52,073 nt of DNA from an uncultured Collinsella sp. (GTDB lineage: Bacteria > Actinomycetota > Coriobacteriia > Coriobacteriales > Coriobacteriaceae): contig CABQLI010000006.1 of the NCBI GenBank assembly GCA_902464965.1, positions 1-52,073 of the forward strand, read 5' to 3'. A program made the position numbers and the translations under genes. Below are positions 43,002 through 50,913 of this stretch, one piece after another. A model generated the notes under the pieces. That model saw nothing but the letters and a program-made list of their open reading frames with translations. It was not told the DNA's origin and searched no databases. Numbering within the stretch: position 1 is the stretch's first letter; every line of letters begins with the position of its first letter.

Positions 43002-43595
43002 TTAACGCTTGATCTCGATATCGTCGAGCTTGACGTCCATGGCCTCGGTCTTGGCCTCGGCGATGTCATCGGCAAATTCCAGGGACTTCATCATGGTCTC
43101 GACGGCGTCCTTGTGCTCCTCGACGTTGTCGATGCGCATATACACGCTGCCACCGTCAACGTCGGTGAAGTACTCGGTCGTCACGCCGCCCGAGTGCGTG
43201 TAGGAAGCGTTGCGCCAGGTCTTGCCGTTGTACTTGACGGGGTCATTCTCGGTCCACTCAAAGCTGGCATTCCACTTTGCCTCGTAGTCGAACAGCTCGT
43301 CGGCGTTCTTGTCAGAGTCGAAGACGGGGATGAAGCGATCGCTGGCGTGCTCGCTCTCGGTGAACTTAAACTGGGCCCTGTCGGCGGTGTCGCCGGCAAC
43401 GTCGGTAATCTCGACGCCCTCGGGAACCTCGATCTTAAACCAAATGAAGTCGGTCCTCATATCCACGGCGGGCTTTTCTGCGCCGCCGCCACCGCCACTG
43501 CCGGTAGCGCCGCCGCTGCCACCGCAGCCCACCAGGGAGACTGCGGCTAAGAGGCTTATGCAGAGGGTGAGAATCGCAAAGGCCTTCTTTTTCAT
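43002..43595 (-). CDS. Lipoprotein, paralogue A
   Basis: A 197-residue secreted lipoprotein: a lipoprotein signal ending in the lipobox LVGC (Cys24), a Gly/Ser linker, then a globular region. It shares a clear pattern with the next lipoprotein: TDFIWFKIEVPEGV, SDRFIPVF, YNGKTW, TEYFTDVDGGSVYM and a C-terminal helix, but no known domain is recognised. GAGGAGGACA precedes the ATG at good spacing. Upstream (43668-43686) is a 19-base motif identical to one before the paralogue. It has its own terminator, so each copy is a separate transcription unit. A role in binding an extracellular ligand is only a guess. Confidence 0.85.
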   Translation of the reverse strand: MKKKAFAILTLCISLLAAVSLVGCGGSGGATGSGGGGGAEKPAVDMRTDFIWFKIEVPEGVEITDVAGDTADRAQFKFTESEHASDRFIPVFDSDKNADELFDYEAKWNASFEWTENDPVKYNGKTWRNASYTHSGGVTTEYFTDVDGGSVYMRIDNVEEHKDAVETMMKSLEFADDIAEAKTEAMDVKLDDIEIKR

Positions 43596-43667
43596 GGTTG
43601 TGTCCTCCTCGATCTGTAACCGCCCATGGATTACCTGCCTTTACTGTACGCGCGAGCGGCTCGTTCT

Positions 43668-43686
43668 GGTGGGCCATGTGTCCCAT
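43668..43686. promoter_or_regulatory. Shared 19-base dyad upstream of lipoprotein A
   Basis: GGTGGGCCATGTGTCCCAT occurs here and, identically, at 44637-44655. It is partly palindromic (TGGG...CCCA, 12 of 16 core positions symmetric) and lies 73 bases before the lipoprotein start, as an operator might. Confidence 0.5.
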
Positions 43687-43733
43687 TCTGAGGGCCGGAT
43701 TTGCGCCGTTAAGTGGCAATATGCGAGGGCGCA

Positions 43734-43765
43734 AAAGAGGGGAGGGCCGATGCTGTCGGCTCTCC
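43734..43765 (-). terminator. Terminator of the second lipoprotein gene
   Basis: GGAGGGCCGA (43741-43750) pairs with TCGGCTCTCC (43756-43765) with one wobble; TTTT follows on the minus strand. A second large stem (43797-43807 with 43812-43822, 11 perfect pairs) lies just before it, close to the gene's stop. Confidence 0.65.
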
Positions 43766-43836
43766 CCGGGTTGGGCGCCCGTTGTTTTAATGGGGCGCGC
43801 CTACGCGGGTTCGCGTAGGCGCGTACGGGTGCCCCG

Positions 43837-44439
43837 TTACTTGATCTCGATACTCGAAATCTCGACGTCGCGGGCCTCGGTAACCGCTTCGTTCATGTCA
43901 TCGGGGAACTCGATGGAGTTCAGAAGCGCCTCGGCTTCTTTCTTGTGCTGGTCGAAGTTCGGGATGAGGATGTAGACGCTTCCCGGCTCGACGTCGGTAA
44001 AGAGCATGGTTGAGGTGCCGCTGTTGTCCTTGTACGTTCCGGTGAGCCATGTCCTGCCGTTGTACTCGACGGACCCGCCATCCTCCCACTGGAACGTATC
44101 GCCTTTCTTTTCTGCCTGGTCGGCATGGGACTCCTCAGCCGTCATCGCCTTTTTCCAGACGGGGATGAAGCGGTCGGAGGAACCGTTCTCGTCTTCGGGG
44201 AAGGTGAGCTGGATTCTATCTGCGTTCTTGCCAGCGGAGTCGCTAACGCCGACGCCTCCGGGCATCTCGACCTTAAACCAGATAAAGTCGGTCTTTTCGG
44301 CGACGGGGGCCTTTTCCTTGCCCTCGCTCTTGGCGGCGCTGCTGCCCCCGCTCGACGCGCTCCCGCCGCAGCCGACAAGGGCAAACGCGGAAAAGAGGGC
44401 GATGCACAGGGAAAGGATCGATAGGGTCTTTTTCTTCAT
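43837..44439 (-). CDS. Lipoprotein, paralogue B
   Basis: A 200-residue lipoprotein, paralogous to the neighbouring gene: signal with lipobox LVGC (Cys24 from the chosen start), Gly/Ser/Lys linker, then TDFIWFKVEMPGGV, SDRFIPVW, YNGRTW and FTDVEPGSVYI in the same order. The two share the MKKK start, similar signals and C-terminal helices, so they arose by tandem duplication and have since diverged well. ATG 44439 is chosen because AAGGAGG lies eight bases upstream; the frame continues to 44472 without a site. The identical 19-base motif lies about 200 bases upstream. Function unknown. Confidence 0.85.
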   Translation of the reverse strand: MKKKTLSILSLCIALFSAFALVGCGGSASSGGSSAAKSEGKEKAPVAEKTDFIWFKVEMPGGVGVSDSAGKNADRIQLTFPEDENGSSDRFIPVWKKAMTAEESHADQAEKKGDTFQWEDGGSVEYNGRTWLTGTYKDNSGTSTMLFTDVEPGSVYILIPNFDQHKKEAEALLNSIEFPDDMNEAVTEARDVEISSIEIK

Positions 44440-44636
44440 GGTGGCGTCCTCCTTGTCTGCCGATGACATCACGGCGCCGCATGCTGTTGGGGTACTGATT
44501 GCGCTGGTGGCGGATGTCTCTGTGTACTGTGCGGCTTATGCCTCCGTTCATCGCTTGTGGCCGTTGCGCGGCCGTGCCCCAACGGGTTCCTTACTTATAG
44601 ATATGCCCCAGTTTGTACCGTTCGGGAGTCTCGAAA

Positions 44637-44655
44637 GGTGGGCCATGTGTCCCAT
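44637..44655. promoter_or_regulatory. Shared 19-base dyad upstream of lipoprotein B
   Basis: Identical over 19 bases to 43668-43686 and in the same orientation relative to the gene, 198 bases before the start. Confidence 0.5.
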
Positions 44656-44710
44656 GTTTGCGGTGCCGACGCCTATCGTTCGTCATAGAAATCCGCGATG
44701 GCCAGGTGCG

Positions 44711-44739
44711 CTGACGCTTATGTACTTATGGGCTAGACT
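44711..44739 (+). promoter_or_regulatory. Promoter of fchA-folD
   Basis: CTGACG (44711-44716) and TAGACT (44734-44739) are separated by exactly 17 bases. The transcript would begin with a GC-rich hairpin at 44765-44790. Confidence 0.5.
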
Positions 44740-44816
44740 TAGCACCATTATGTGATCGATGCGGTCGGTCGGCGGTTTCCACCCGACCGATGTATATGAC
44801 TTGAAGGTGCATGCGT

Positions 44817-45449
44817 ATGAGCCAAGAGATGATGGACAAGACCTGCCGCGGGTTTGCCGAGGCGCTTGCCGCGCGCGAGCCGGTTCCCGGCGGTGGCAGC
44901 GCGAGCGCCTTTGTGGGCGCGCTGGGCGCCTCGCTGTGCGGAATGGTTGCCCGCTACGGTGCGACTAATCCCGCGCTTGCTGATCGTGCGGATGACCTGA
45001 CGCGCGCGTTTGCCCAGGCTGATGAGCTGGCCCAGGAGCTTGTCGAGTTGGTTTCCGAGGACGTTCGTGCCTACAGGCGGGTGTCCGCGGCGTACGGTAT
45101 TCCGCGTGACGATCCGGCTCGAGCGACCGCGATTCAGGACGCGTTGCACGTGGCGGCCATGCCACCGTATCGGATCATGGATGCCTGCGGCCGCGCGCTG
45201 GCGCTGCTCGAGGATATGGCTGACAAGGGATCGCGCCAGCTGCTGTCCGATGTGGCCTGTGGCGCCGTGTTCTGCCGTGCCGCCATGCAGGGCGCGAGTC
45301 TGACGCTCTTTGCCAATACCACGTCCATGAAGGATCGGGCGCGCGCCGAGGAGCTCGAGACGGCGTGTGATGAGTTGCTCGACACATGGCTGCCGCGCGC
45401 CGATGCGCTGGCGCGCCGTGCCGCCGATGCCGCCAGGAAGAGGGGATAG
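44817..45449 (+). CDS. fchA: Methenyl-THF cyclohydrolase, FchA/FTCD_C family
   Basis: A 210-residue protein of the cyclodeaminase/cyclohydrolase (FTCD_C) family. The hallmark PVPGGGSASAFVGALGASL is near residue 25, with the helical C-terminal core following. FchA opens 5,10-methenyl-THF to 10-formyl-THF; related domains act on formimino-THF, but no histidine-degradation gene is nearby, and the partner is folD two bases downstream. ATG 44817 is chosen since GAAGG is then nine bases upstream; ATG 44811 is too close. The neighbouring FolD has lost cyclohydrolase residues, which makes the cyclohydrolase assignment the best one. Confidence 0.82.
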   Translation: MSQEMMDKTCRGFAEALAAREPVPGGGSASAFVGALGASLCGMVARYGATNPALADRADDLTRAFAQADELAQELVELVSEDVRAYRRVSAAYGIPRDDPARATAIQDALHVAAMPPYRIMDACGRALALLEDMADKGSRQLLSDVACGAVFCRAAMQGASLTLFANTTSMKDRARAEELETACDELLDTWLPRADALARRAADAARKRG

Positions 45450-45451
45450 CC

Positions 45452-46306
45452 ATGGCCGAGCTGCTGAAGGGTGCTCCCGTTGCTCGCGCTTTGACTGAGG
45501 AACTTGCTGCTCGCTGCGCAGCCCTGCGCGAGCGGGGCGTTGTTCCGACGTTGGCTGTCGTGCGTGTAGGTGAACGCGAGGACGACCTATCCTACGAGCG
45601 CGGTGCGCTCAAGCGCTGTGAAAAAGTGGGGATTGAGGTTCGTCGCATTTTGCTTCCCGCCGATGTTTCGCAGGACGAGCTGTTGACGGCCATCGAGGAC
45701 ATCAATACCGATTCGGCTGTCCATGGCTGTCTGATGTTCCGCCCGCTGCCCGCCGGCCTTGACGAGAACGCCGTCGCCGCAGCGCTCGATCCCGCCAAGG
45801 ACGTTGACTCCATGACGCCGGCTTCGCTGCTCACCACGCTTTCGGGGCGCGGTGAGGGTTTTGCCCCCTGCACAGCCGAAGCCGTGCTTGCTTTGCTGGA
45901 TCATTATGGCGTTGAGCTGGATGGAGCTAAGGTTGCTGTGGTCGGGCGCTCGCTGGTGATCGGGCGTCCTGTTGCTGCCATGCTTACGGCGCGCAATGCG
46001 ACCGTGACGACGTGCCATACGCATACGCGCGACCTTGCTGCCGAGTGCCGTGCGGCTGATATTGTGGTTGCCGCCGTTGGACGCGCGCGCACGATTGGCG
46101 TGGATGCCGTTCGCGAGGACCAGACGATCATTGATGTGGGCATTAACTGGGATGAGGACGCTGGCAAGCTGGTGGGTGACGTCGATTTTGTTGCCGCGGA
46201 GCCGGTTGTTGGTGCCATCACCCCCGTGCCGGGCGGCGTGGGCGCCGTGACAACGGCGATTCTCGCCAAACATGTGATCGAAGCGGCCGAGCGCGCATCG
46301 ATATAG
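45452..46306 (+). CDS. folD: Methylene-THF dehydrogenase FolD, probably without cyclohydrolase activity
   Basis: A 284-residue FolD that oxidises 5,10-methylene-THF with NAD(P). The dinucleotide region VVGRSLVIGRPVAAML and the C-terminal ITPVPGGVGAVTTAIL are typical. In bifunctional FolD a YxxxK motif and a nearby Gln serve the cyclohydrolase step. Here Tyr48 is kept but the Lys position is Ala52 (SYERGALKRCEKVGI aligns without gaps to E. coli), and the Gln of VQLPLP is Phe96 in MFRPLP; the Asp in KDVDS is kept. The protein is thus likely a dehydrogenase only. AGAGGGG lies before ATG 45452, inside the end of fchA, and the genes are two bases apart, so they are coupled. Confidence 0.93.
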   Translation: MAELLKGAPVARALTEELAARCAALRERGVVPTLAVVRVGEREDDLSYERGALKRCEKVGIEVRRILLPADVSQDELLTAIEDINTDSAVHGCLMFRPLPAGLDENAVAAALDPAKDVDSMTPASLLTTLSGRGEGFAPCTAEAVLALLDHYGVELDGAKVAVVGRSLVIGRPVAAMLTARNATVTTCHTHTRDLAAECRAADIVVAAVGRARTIGVDAVREDQTIIDVGINWDEDAGKLVGDVDFVAAEPVVGAITPVPGGVGAVTTAILAKHVIEAAERASI

Positions 46307-46343
46307 GCGTTTTGGGCTGTTTGAGGGGTTGGCTATATACCAC

Positions 46344-46572
46344 GTGGTCAAAAAGCGCCAAATATGAGTACTGTTGCCAAGATAGTCACATATATTTTAC
46401 GTCTTTTGGGCTTCCTACGATATTCATTCTCGTTAGAAAGCCCATTTTATTGAACCTATGGGGAATAACGCTGCCTCGCTTTTGGACAAATAGGGATTTC
46501 CGGCACTCATTACAAGGAAATTTGCTGCTACTAAATTGGTGACAGTACTCATATTTGGCATTTTTTGACCAC
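46344..46572. mobile_element. MITE-like element, 229 bases, 37-base terminal inverted repeats
   Basis: Terminal arms 46344-46380 and 46536-46572 match at 33 of 37 positions, both beginning GTGGTCAAAAA outward. The 155-base interior is AT-rich, contains further hairpins (TGGGCTT/AAGCCCA near 46407-46444; ATTTCC/GGAAAT near 46494-46521) and no credible gene. Size, AT-richness and inverted ends fit a non-autonomous element. No clear target duplication was found. Confidence 0.65.
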
Positions 46573-46671
46573 AGGGGTTCCGAGGGGGTCTCGAAGGGTC
46601 GCGGTTTCGCCCTTTTTGCGTCGAAGCGATACACTGTTGCCGTTTGATTTCTTCGCTCAAGGAGGATGCGC

Positions 46672-48195
46672 ATGCCGTGCACAACGATTCTGGTCGGTAA
46701 GAACGCGAGCTACGACGGGTCGACGCTTGTCGCGCGTAACGAGGACTCGTCCAACGGGGTGTTTGAGCCCAAGCGTATGCGCGTGGTGCATCCCGACGAG
46801 CAGCCGCGCGTCTACACGAGCGTCCTGAGTCACCTGACCGTTGAACTGCCCGATAACCCCATGCGCTACACGAGTGTCCCCGATGTTGTCCCGGGCCACG
46901 GCATCTGGGCCGAGGCCGGTTTCAACGAGCTCAATGTTGGCATGTCCGCAACCGAGACGCTCACCACCAACGAGCGCGTTCGCGGCGCCGACCCGCTCGT
47001 GGACTACGTGCCCGCCAAGGGCAACGAGGGCGAGGACGGCTATGTGCCGGCGCAGCCTGGTGGCCTGGGCGAGGAGGACATGGTGACCCTGGTCCTGCCG
47101 TATGCCAAGTCCGCCCGCGACGGCGTGCGCATCCTGGGCGACCTGCTCGAGCGCTACGGCACTTACGAGAACAACGGCATCGCCTTTAGTGATGTGGACG
47201 AGATCTGGTGGCTCGAGACCATCGGTGGTCACCACTGGATTGCCAAGCGCGTGCCTGACGACGCCTATGTGACCATGCCCAACCAGCTGGGTATCGACAG
47301 CTTTGACCTGGATGACGCCGAGGGCGCCCAGGCCGACCACATGTGCTCCGCCGACCTGCGCTCCTGGATGGCCGAGTGGCATCTGGACCTGACGCTGGGC
47401 GTCGAGGGCGACGGTCCGGCGACGGTCTTTAACCCGCGCGAGGCCTTTGGCTCGCACAGCGACAGCGACCATGTCTACAACACGCCGCGCGCGTGGTACA
47501 TGCAGCGCTGCCTCAACCCCAGCGACGTGTGGGATGGTCCCGAGGCCGACTACACGCCCGAGAGCGACGATATCCCCTGGAGCCGCGTGCCCGAGCGCAA
47601 GGTGACCATCGAGGACATCAAGTACGTGCTTTCGAGCCACTACCAGGGCACGGAGTACGACTGCTACGGCAGCAAGGGCACGCCCGCTACGCGTGGCGCC
47701 TATCGCCCCATCGGCATCAATCGCAACAGCCAGCTTGCCGTGTTGCAGCTGCGCCCCTATGCGCAGCCGGCCTACCGCGCCGTGCAGTGGATGGCCTTTG
47801 GTTCCAACTCGTTTAACGCGCTGGTTCCGCTGTACGCCAACGTCGAGACCATGCCCGAGTACTATGCCGACACGCAGGCTCGCGTGACGTCCGAAAACTT
47901 CTACTGGGCCAACCGCCTGATCGGCGCGCTGGCTGACGTCCGCTTCCATGAGTGCGGTCGCGCGGTCGAGGATTATCAGGAGAAGGTCGGTGGCATGGGC
48001 CACAAGCAGATCCATGACGTCGACGCTGCCGTAGCCGCTCTGCCCGAGGCCGAGGTGCCTGCCGAGCTTGCACGCGCCAACGAGGCCTTTGCCGAGCGTG
48101 TTCGCGTGGAGACCGATGCCCTGCTGGGCAAGGTGCTCTACACCACGAGCTGCGCCATGAAGAACTCTTTCGCGATGAACGACAACGTGAGGTAG
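46672..48195 (+). CDS. C69-family dipeptidase
   Basis: A 507-residue dipeptidase of family C69 (PepD). The catalytic Cys3 in MPCTTILVGKNAS would become near N-terminal, as expected for this Ntn-hydrolase fold; the conserved GSTLVARNEDS follows. Members cut a broad range of dipeptides. ATG 46672 is chosen because AAGGAGG lies six bases upstream and it places the cysteine at residue 3; the ATG at 46666 would overlap the ribosome site. Length is typical. Codon bias suggests good expression. A MITE-like element lies 100 bases upstream, possibly next to its promoter. No operon partner is evident. Confidence 0.93.
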   Translation: MPCTTILVGKNASYDGSTLVARNEDSSNGVFEPKRMRVVHPDEQPRVYTSVLSHLTVELPDNPMRYTSVPDVVPGHGIWAEAGFNELNVGMSATETLTTNERVRGADPLVDYVPAKGNEGEDGYVPAQPGGLGEEDMVTLVLPYAKSARDGVRILGDLLERYGTYENNGIAFSDVDEIWWLETIGGHHWIAKRVPDDAYVTMPNQLGIDSFDLDDAEGAQADHMCSADLRSWMAEWHLDLTLGVEGDGPATVFNPREAFGSHSDSDHVYNTPRAWYMQRCLNPSDVWDGPEADYTPESDDIPWSRVPERKVTIEDIKYVLSSHYQGTEYDCYGSKGTPATRGAYRPIGINRNSQLAVLQLRPYAQPAYRAVQWMAFGSNSFNALVPLYANVETMPEYYADTQARVTSENFYWANRLIGALADVRFHECGRAVEDYQEKVGGMGHKQIHDVDAAVAALPEAEVPAELARANEAFAERVRVETDALLGKVLYTTSCAMKNSFAMNDNVR

Positions 48196-48294
48196 GGATT
48201 TCCCGTCGATTGAATAGCGCTAAAACGCTTTGTCGCTTTCGCTCAATCTTGGGTACAAGAACGCCAATGCAGTTGTTTGTGATTGGAGACAACC

Positions 48295-48711
48295 ATGGTT
48301 ATGAAACTCGATCAGCTTGTTAACGGCGCCATTAACGTGGGCTTTGGCGCTGCCGCCGTTGCTGTCGAAGGCGGCAAGAAGGTTCTCGACGACCTTAATA
48401 CCAAGGGCGAGCAGGTTCGCAAGGACGCCGGCGCTCCCGATATCGCCCGCAGTGTGTCCGACATGTTCGAGCAGGCCGGCGGTACCATCTCCGATCTGAC
48501 CGAGCGTCTGGGCATGCAGGGCGAGACCGCGGCCCAGCGCGTGCTCGATGAGCTCATCCTTGCTCGCGTCCGCGTTATGACCGCGTCCGAGCGCACGGCC
48601 TTCCTGGCCCACGTGCGCGACATCGTCGATTCGGTCGAGGACAACGTGACCTCGGTGCCCGTCGAGTCCGTTGAGCCCGACGATGCGAAGGATACCGAAG
48701 AGGCCGAGTAG
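48295..48711 (+). CDS. Small helical protein paired with AarF/UbiB kinase
   Basis: A 138-residue protein without a recognised catalytic motif. Its N-terminal third (VNGAINVGFGAAAVAVEGGKK) is small-residue rich and amphipathic, followed by charged helices (RVLDELILARVRVMTASERTAFLAHVRDIVDSVED) and an acidic tail (DDAKDTEEAE). It looks somewhat like phasin or PhaI-like helical proteins, which are often found with UbiB-type kinases; this is weak. TGGAG lies six bases before ATG 48295. It ends eight bases before the kinase gene, suggesting one operon. Confidence 0.65.
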   Translation: MVMKLDQLVNGAINVGFGAAAVAVEGGKKVLDDLNTKGEQVRKDAGAPDIARSVSDMFEQAGGTISDLTERLGMQGETAAQRVLDELILARVRVMTASERTAFLAHVRDIVDSVEDNVTSVPVESVEPDDAKDTEEAE

Positions 48712-48719
48712 CAGCGCAG

Positions 48720-50483
48720 ATGGCAGATTCCACCACCGATTACAACAATCTAGATCCCTTGGGTGACGAGGCGGCGGTTGCCGACGAGGTCGAGGCCGCC
48801 GTTTCGGGCGCTCGCAAGAAGCCGCGCGCTGTCGATATGGTCCCCGAGGAGCCCGACGCGATGGCGCCGGATGAGGAATACCAACTCACGCCGGCGGGTC
48901 GCCGCGAGCGCATTGGGCAGATTGTTCGCTTGGTCAAAAAGTACCGTGTGTGGGATAACCTCACGCCGGTCCGCTTGCGCCGCCTGCTCGAGGAGCTCGG
49001 CCCCATGTTCGTCAAGATGGGGCAGATTCTGGCCAACCGGTCCGAGATTCTGCCGCAGCGCTTTTGCGATGAGCTGCGCCGTCTGCGTTCCGACGTGGAG
49101 CCGGTGCCGTACGAGGTGGTGCTTCGCTGCCTGGAGGAAGAATACGGCCTGCGCCTGGGGGAGATGTTCGATGCGATCGACCCCAACCCGCTTGGTAGCG
49201 CATCGCTCGCGCAGGTGCACCGCGCTCGTCTGGTGACGGGCGAGGACGTGGCCGTCAAGGTGCAGCGCCCCGGTGCGCAGCAGGTTATGGCGCAGGACAT
49301 CGATATCATCCGCTCGGTGGTGCGTATCGTTTCCAAGTTCGTCAACACCGATCAATTCGTTGACCTGCACGGCGTAGTCGAGGAGTTGTGGACCTCGTTT
49401 CGCGAGGAGACCAACTTTTTGGCCGAGGCCAAAAACCTCAACGACTTCTACGAGTTCCATAAGAGCGTTCATGGCGTGACGTGCCCTAAATCCTATCTGG
49501 ACCTGTGCACCGAGCACGTGGTGGTCATGGACTACGTCGACGGCATTTCGATCGCCGATCCTGAACGCTTGGTGGCCGAGGGCTATGACTTGGAAAAGAT
49601 CGGTGCCGCAATCGTCGAGGACTATTCGACGCAGGTGCTCGACGACGGCTTTTTCCATGCCGACCCGCATGCGGGAAACATCATCCTCAAAGACGGAATT
49701 GTCTACTTTATCGACTTGGGCATGGTCGGACGCATGTCGAGCCACGACCGCGGTATCGTCAAGGATATGATCTTTGCCGTGGCCGAGGGCGACGTGCCCA
49801 AGCTCAAGGATTCGCTCATGCGCTTTGCCGTGACGCGCGGCGATTCGGCCGAGCTTGACCATTCGGCCTTTTTGTCCGACTTGGACTTTATTGTTGCCGA
49901 CTTTGCCGGGCTCGACCTTAAAGACCTGGATATCGGCGAGTTTTTGACTTCGCTGTTAAACCTCGCGCGCAAAAATGACGTTGAGCTGCCGAGCGTGGTG
50001 ACAATGTTCGCCCGCGGCATGGTGACGCTCGAGGGCCTGTTGACCGAGTACATGCCTAACGTCAACATGATCCAGATCATCCAGACGCACATCAAAAACG
50101 AGAAGAGCACCTACGCCCGCATGTGCGAGATGAGCCGCGACTTTGCAGCGAGCAGTTATCGCGCGGCGAAGGGCTCGCTCGAGGCGGCTGAGTATCTGGG
50201 CTTGGCTTCGCGCATGCTCACACGCGGTCAGCTTAAGGTGAACACGCAGATCATGAGCAGCGATAAGGCGCTGCGACAGCTGGGCGGAATTATCGACCGC
50301 ATGTCGATGGCAATTGTGATTGCCGGCCTGTTTATCGGTTCGTCGGTGGTGTACTACGCGCGCATCGAGCCGGTTGTGTTTGGTATCCCGGTCATTGGCT
50401 TTATGGGCTACGTGAGCGCGCTGGTGCTGGCACTTATGCTGGGCCGCAATATCTGGCTCAACAGCCACGGCGGCAAGCACTAG
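48720..50483 (+). CDS. AarF/UbiB (ABC1) family kinase-like protein
   Basis: A 587-residue UbiB/ABC1-type atypical kinase. The family's KxGQ motif (FVKMGQILANR) is near residue 97, then the Ala-rich loop GSASLAQVHRA, the Lys of VAVKVQRP, the ExD motif EETNFLAEAKN, catalytic HADPHAGN and metal-binding FIDLG. Two C-terminal membrane helices (IVIAGLFIGSSVV; VSALVLALMLG) anchor it, as in bacterial UbiB. An acidic 60-residue N-terminal extension precedes the conserved core. No ubiquinone or menaquinone gene is nearby; members act in lipid or quinone metabolism. A weak ribosome site suggests coupling to the small upstream gene. A terminator follows. Confidence 0.92.
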   Translation: MADSTTDYNNLDPLGDEAAVADEVEAAVSGARKKPRAVDMVPEEPDAMAPDEEYQLTPAGRRERIGQIVRLVKKYRVWDNLTPVRLRRLLEELGPMFVKMGQILANRSEILPQRFCDELRRLRSDVEPVPYEVVLRCLEEEYGLRLGEMFDAIDPNPLGSASLAQVHRARLVTGEDVAVKVQRPGAQQVMAQDIDIIRSVVRIVSKFVNTDQFVDLHGVVEELWTSFREETNFLAEAKNLNDFYEFHKSVHGVTCPKSYLDLCTEHVVVMDYVDGISIADPERLVAEGYDLEKIGAAIVEDYSTQVLDDGFFHADPHAGNIILKDGIVYFIDLGMVGRMSSHDRGIVKDMIFAVAEGDVPKLKDSLMRFAVTRGDSAELDHSAFLSDLDFIVADFAGLDLKDLDIGEFLTSLLNLARKNDVELPSVVTMFARGMVTLEGLLTEYMPNVNMIQIIQTHIKNEKSTYARMCEMSRDFAASSYRAAKGSLEAAEYLGLASRMLTRGQLKVNTQIMSSDKALRQLGGIIDRMSMAIVIAGLFIGSSVVYYARIEPVVFGIPVIGFMGYVSALVLALMLGRNIWLNSHGGKH

Positions 50484-50534
50484 AGGCTGCGACCGTCACC
50501 GCATTTTCCTATCGCAAACAATAGCTTTTACCAT

Positions 50535-50562
50535 GGGCTTCGCCTGCGTGCGAGGCCCTTTT
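50535..50562 (+). terminator. Intrinsic terminator of the kinase operon
   Basis: GGGCTTCGC (50535-50543) pairs with GCGAGGCCC (50550-50558, one wobble) and is followed by TTTT. Confidence 0.8.
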
Positions 50563-50575
50563 GCGTGATACCATT

Positions 50576-50603
50576 TTGACGGTAATAATCGATGGCCTAG
50601 ATG
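50576..50603 (+). promoter_or_regulatory. Candidate promoter of the riboswitch transcript
   Basis: TTGACG (50576-50581) and TAGATG (50598-50603) are separated by 16 bases, immediately before the riboswitch. Confidence 0.4.
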
Positions 50604-50775
50604 GTGGTGCGGAGACGCACGAATGCGCGGTTATCCTGCGCATTTGGGAGAATCGGGTGCAAGTCCCCGGCTGTACCAGTAACCGTAATTCCTCTTGGCT
50701 CGGGATGCTCACGTCGCAGATCGGACGACGTGCCCGAGTCGTTAAGGTTAAGTCGGATCGCCTCCCGTCTTGCAT
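50604..50775 (+). promoter_or_regulatory. Cobalamin riboswitch
   Basis: The B12-aptamer signatures occur in order: GGGAGAATCGGGTGCAAGTC from 50646, the stem GGGTGCAAGTCCC (50655-50667) with GCTGTACC and GTAACCGTAA following, and the closing AAGTCGGATCGCCTCCCG (50750-50767), which matches the conserved AAGTCxGAxxxCCTxCC element. It lies 140 bases before a gene with a cobalamin-associated domain, which supports the call. Corrinoid binding would be expected to lower expression; whether by termination or ribosome access cannot be decided here. Confidence 0.85.
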
Positions 50776-50913
50776 GCGGCTGCGGCTTTTGCCGCCGGTG
50801 TGCATAGGGCTCTGGAGGGAAGGGGGACCCCGATGGGGGAACTCGAGCGCAACATGCGCGATGACGTGGGGCAGTCTCAAGGCAACGCTCCAAGTACAGA
50901 CAGTAGGAGACAA

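Larger units (their letters stand above)
44440..44816. other. Divergent intergenic region
   Basis: No gene is seen in these 377 bases. It contains the 19-base dyad at 44637-44655, the fchA promoter at 44711-44739 and a leader hairpin TCGGTCGG (44765-44772)/CCGACCGA (44783-44790) before fchA. Confidence 0.45.
50484..50913. other. Leader region with terminator, promoter and riboswitch
   Basis: The 430 bases between the kinase and the surface-protein gene hold no gene. In order: a terminator (50535-50562), a candidate promoter (50576-50603), a cobalamin riboswitch (50604-50775) and a G-rich expression platform (about 50776-50910) with a GCGGC/GCCGC hairpin at 50784-50797 and complementary runs such as GGGGACCCC. 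Confidence 0.6.

Noticed and set aside
46386..46684. Two minus-strand frames of 83-98 codons across the MITE-like element
   Set aside because: They run through the inverted repeats and non-coding interior and have no start signals; they are side effects of the element.
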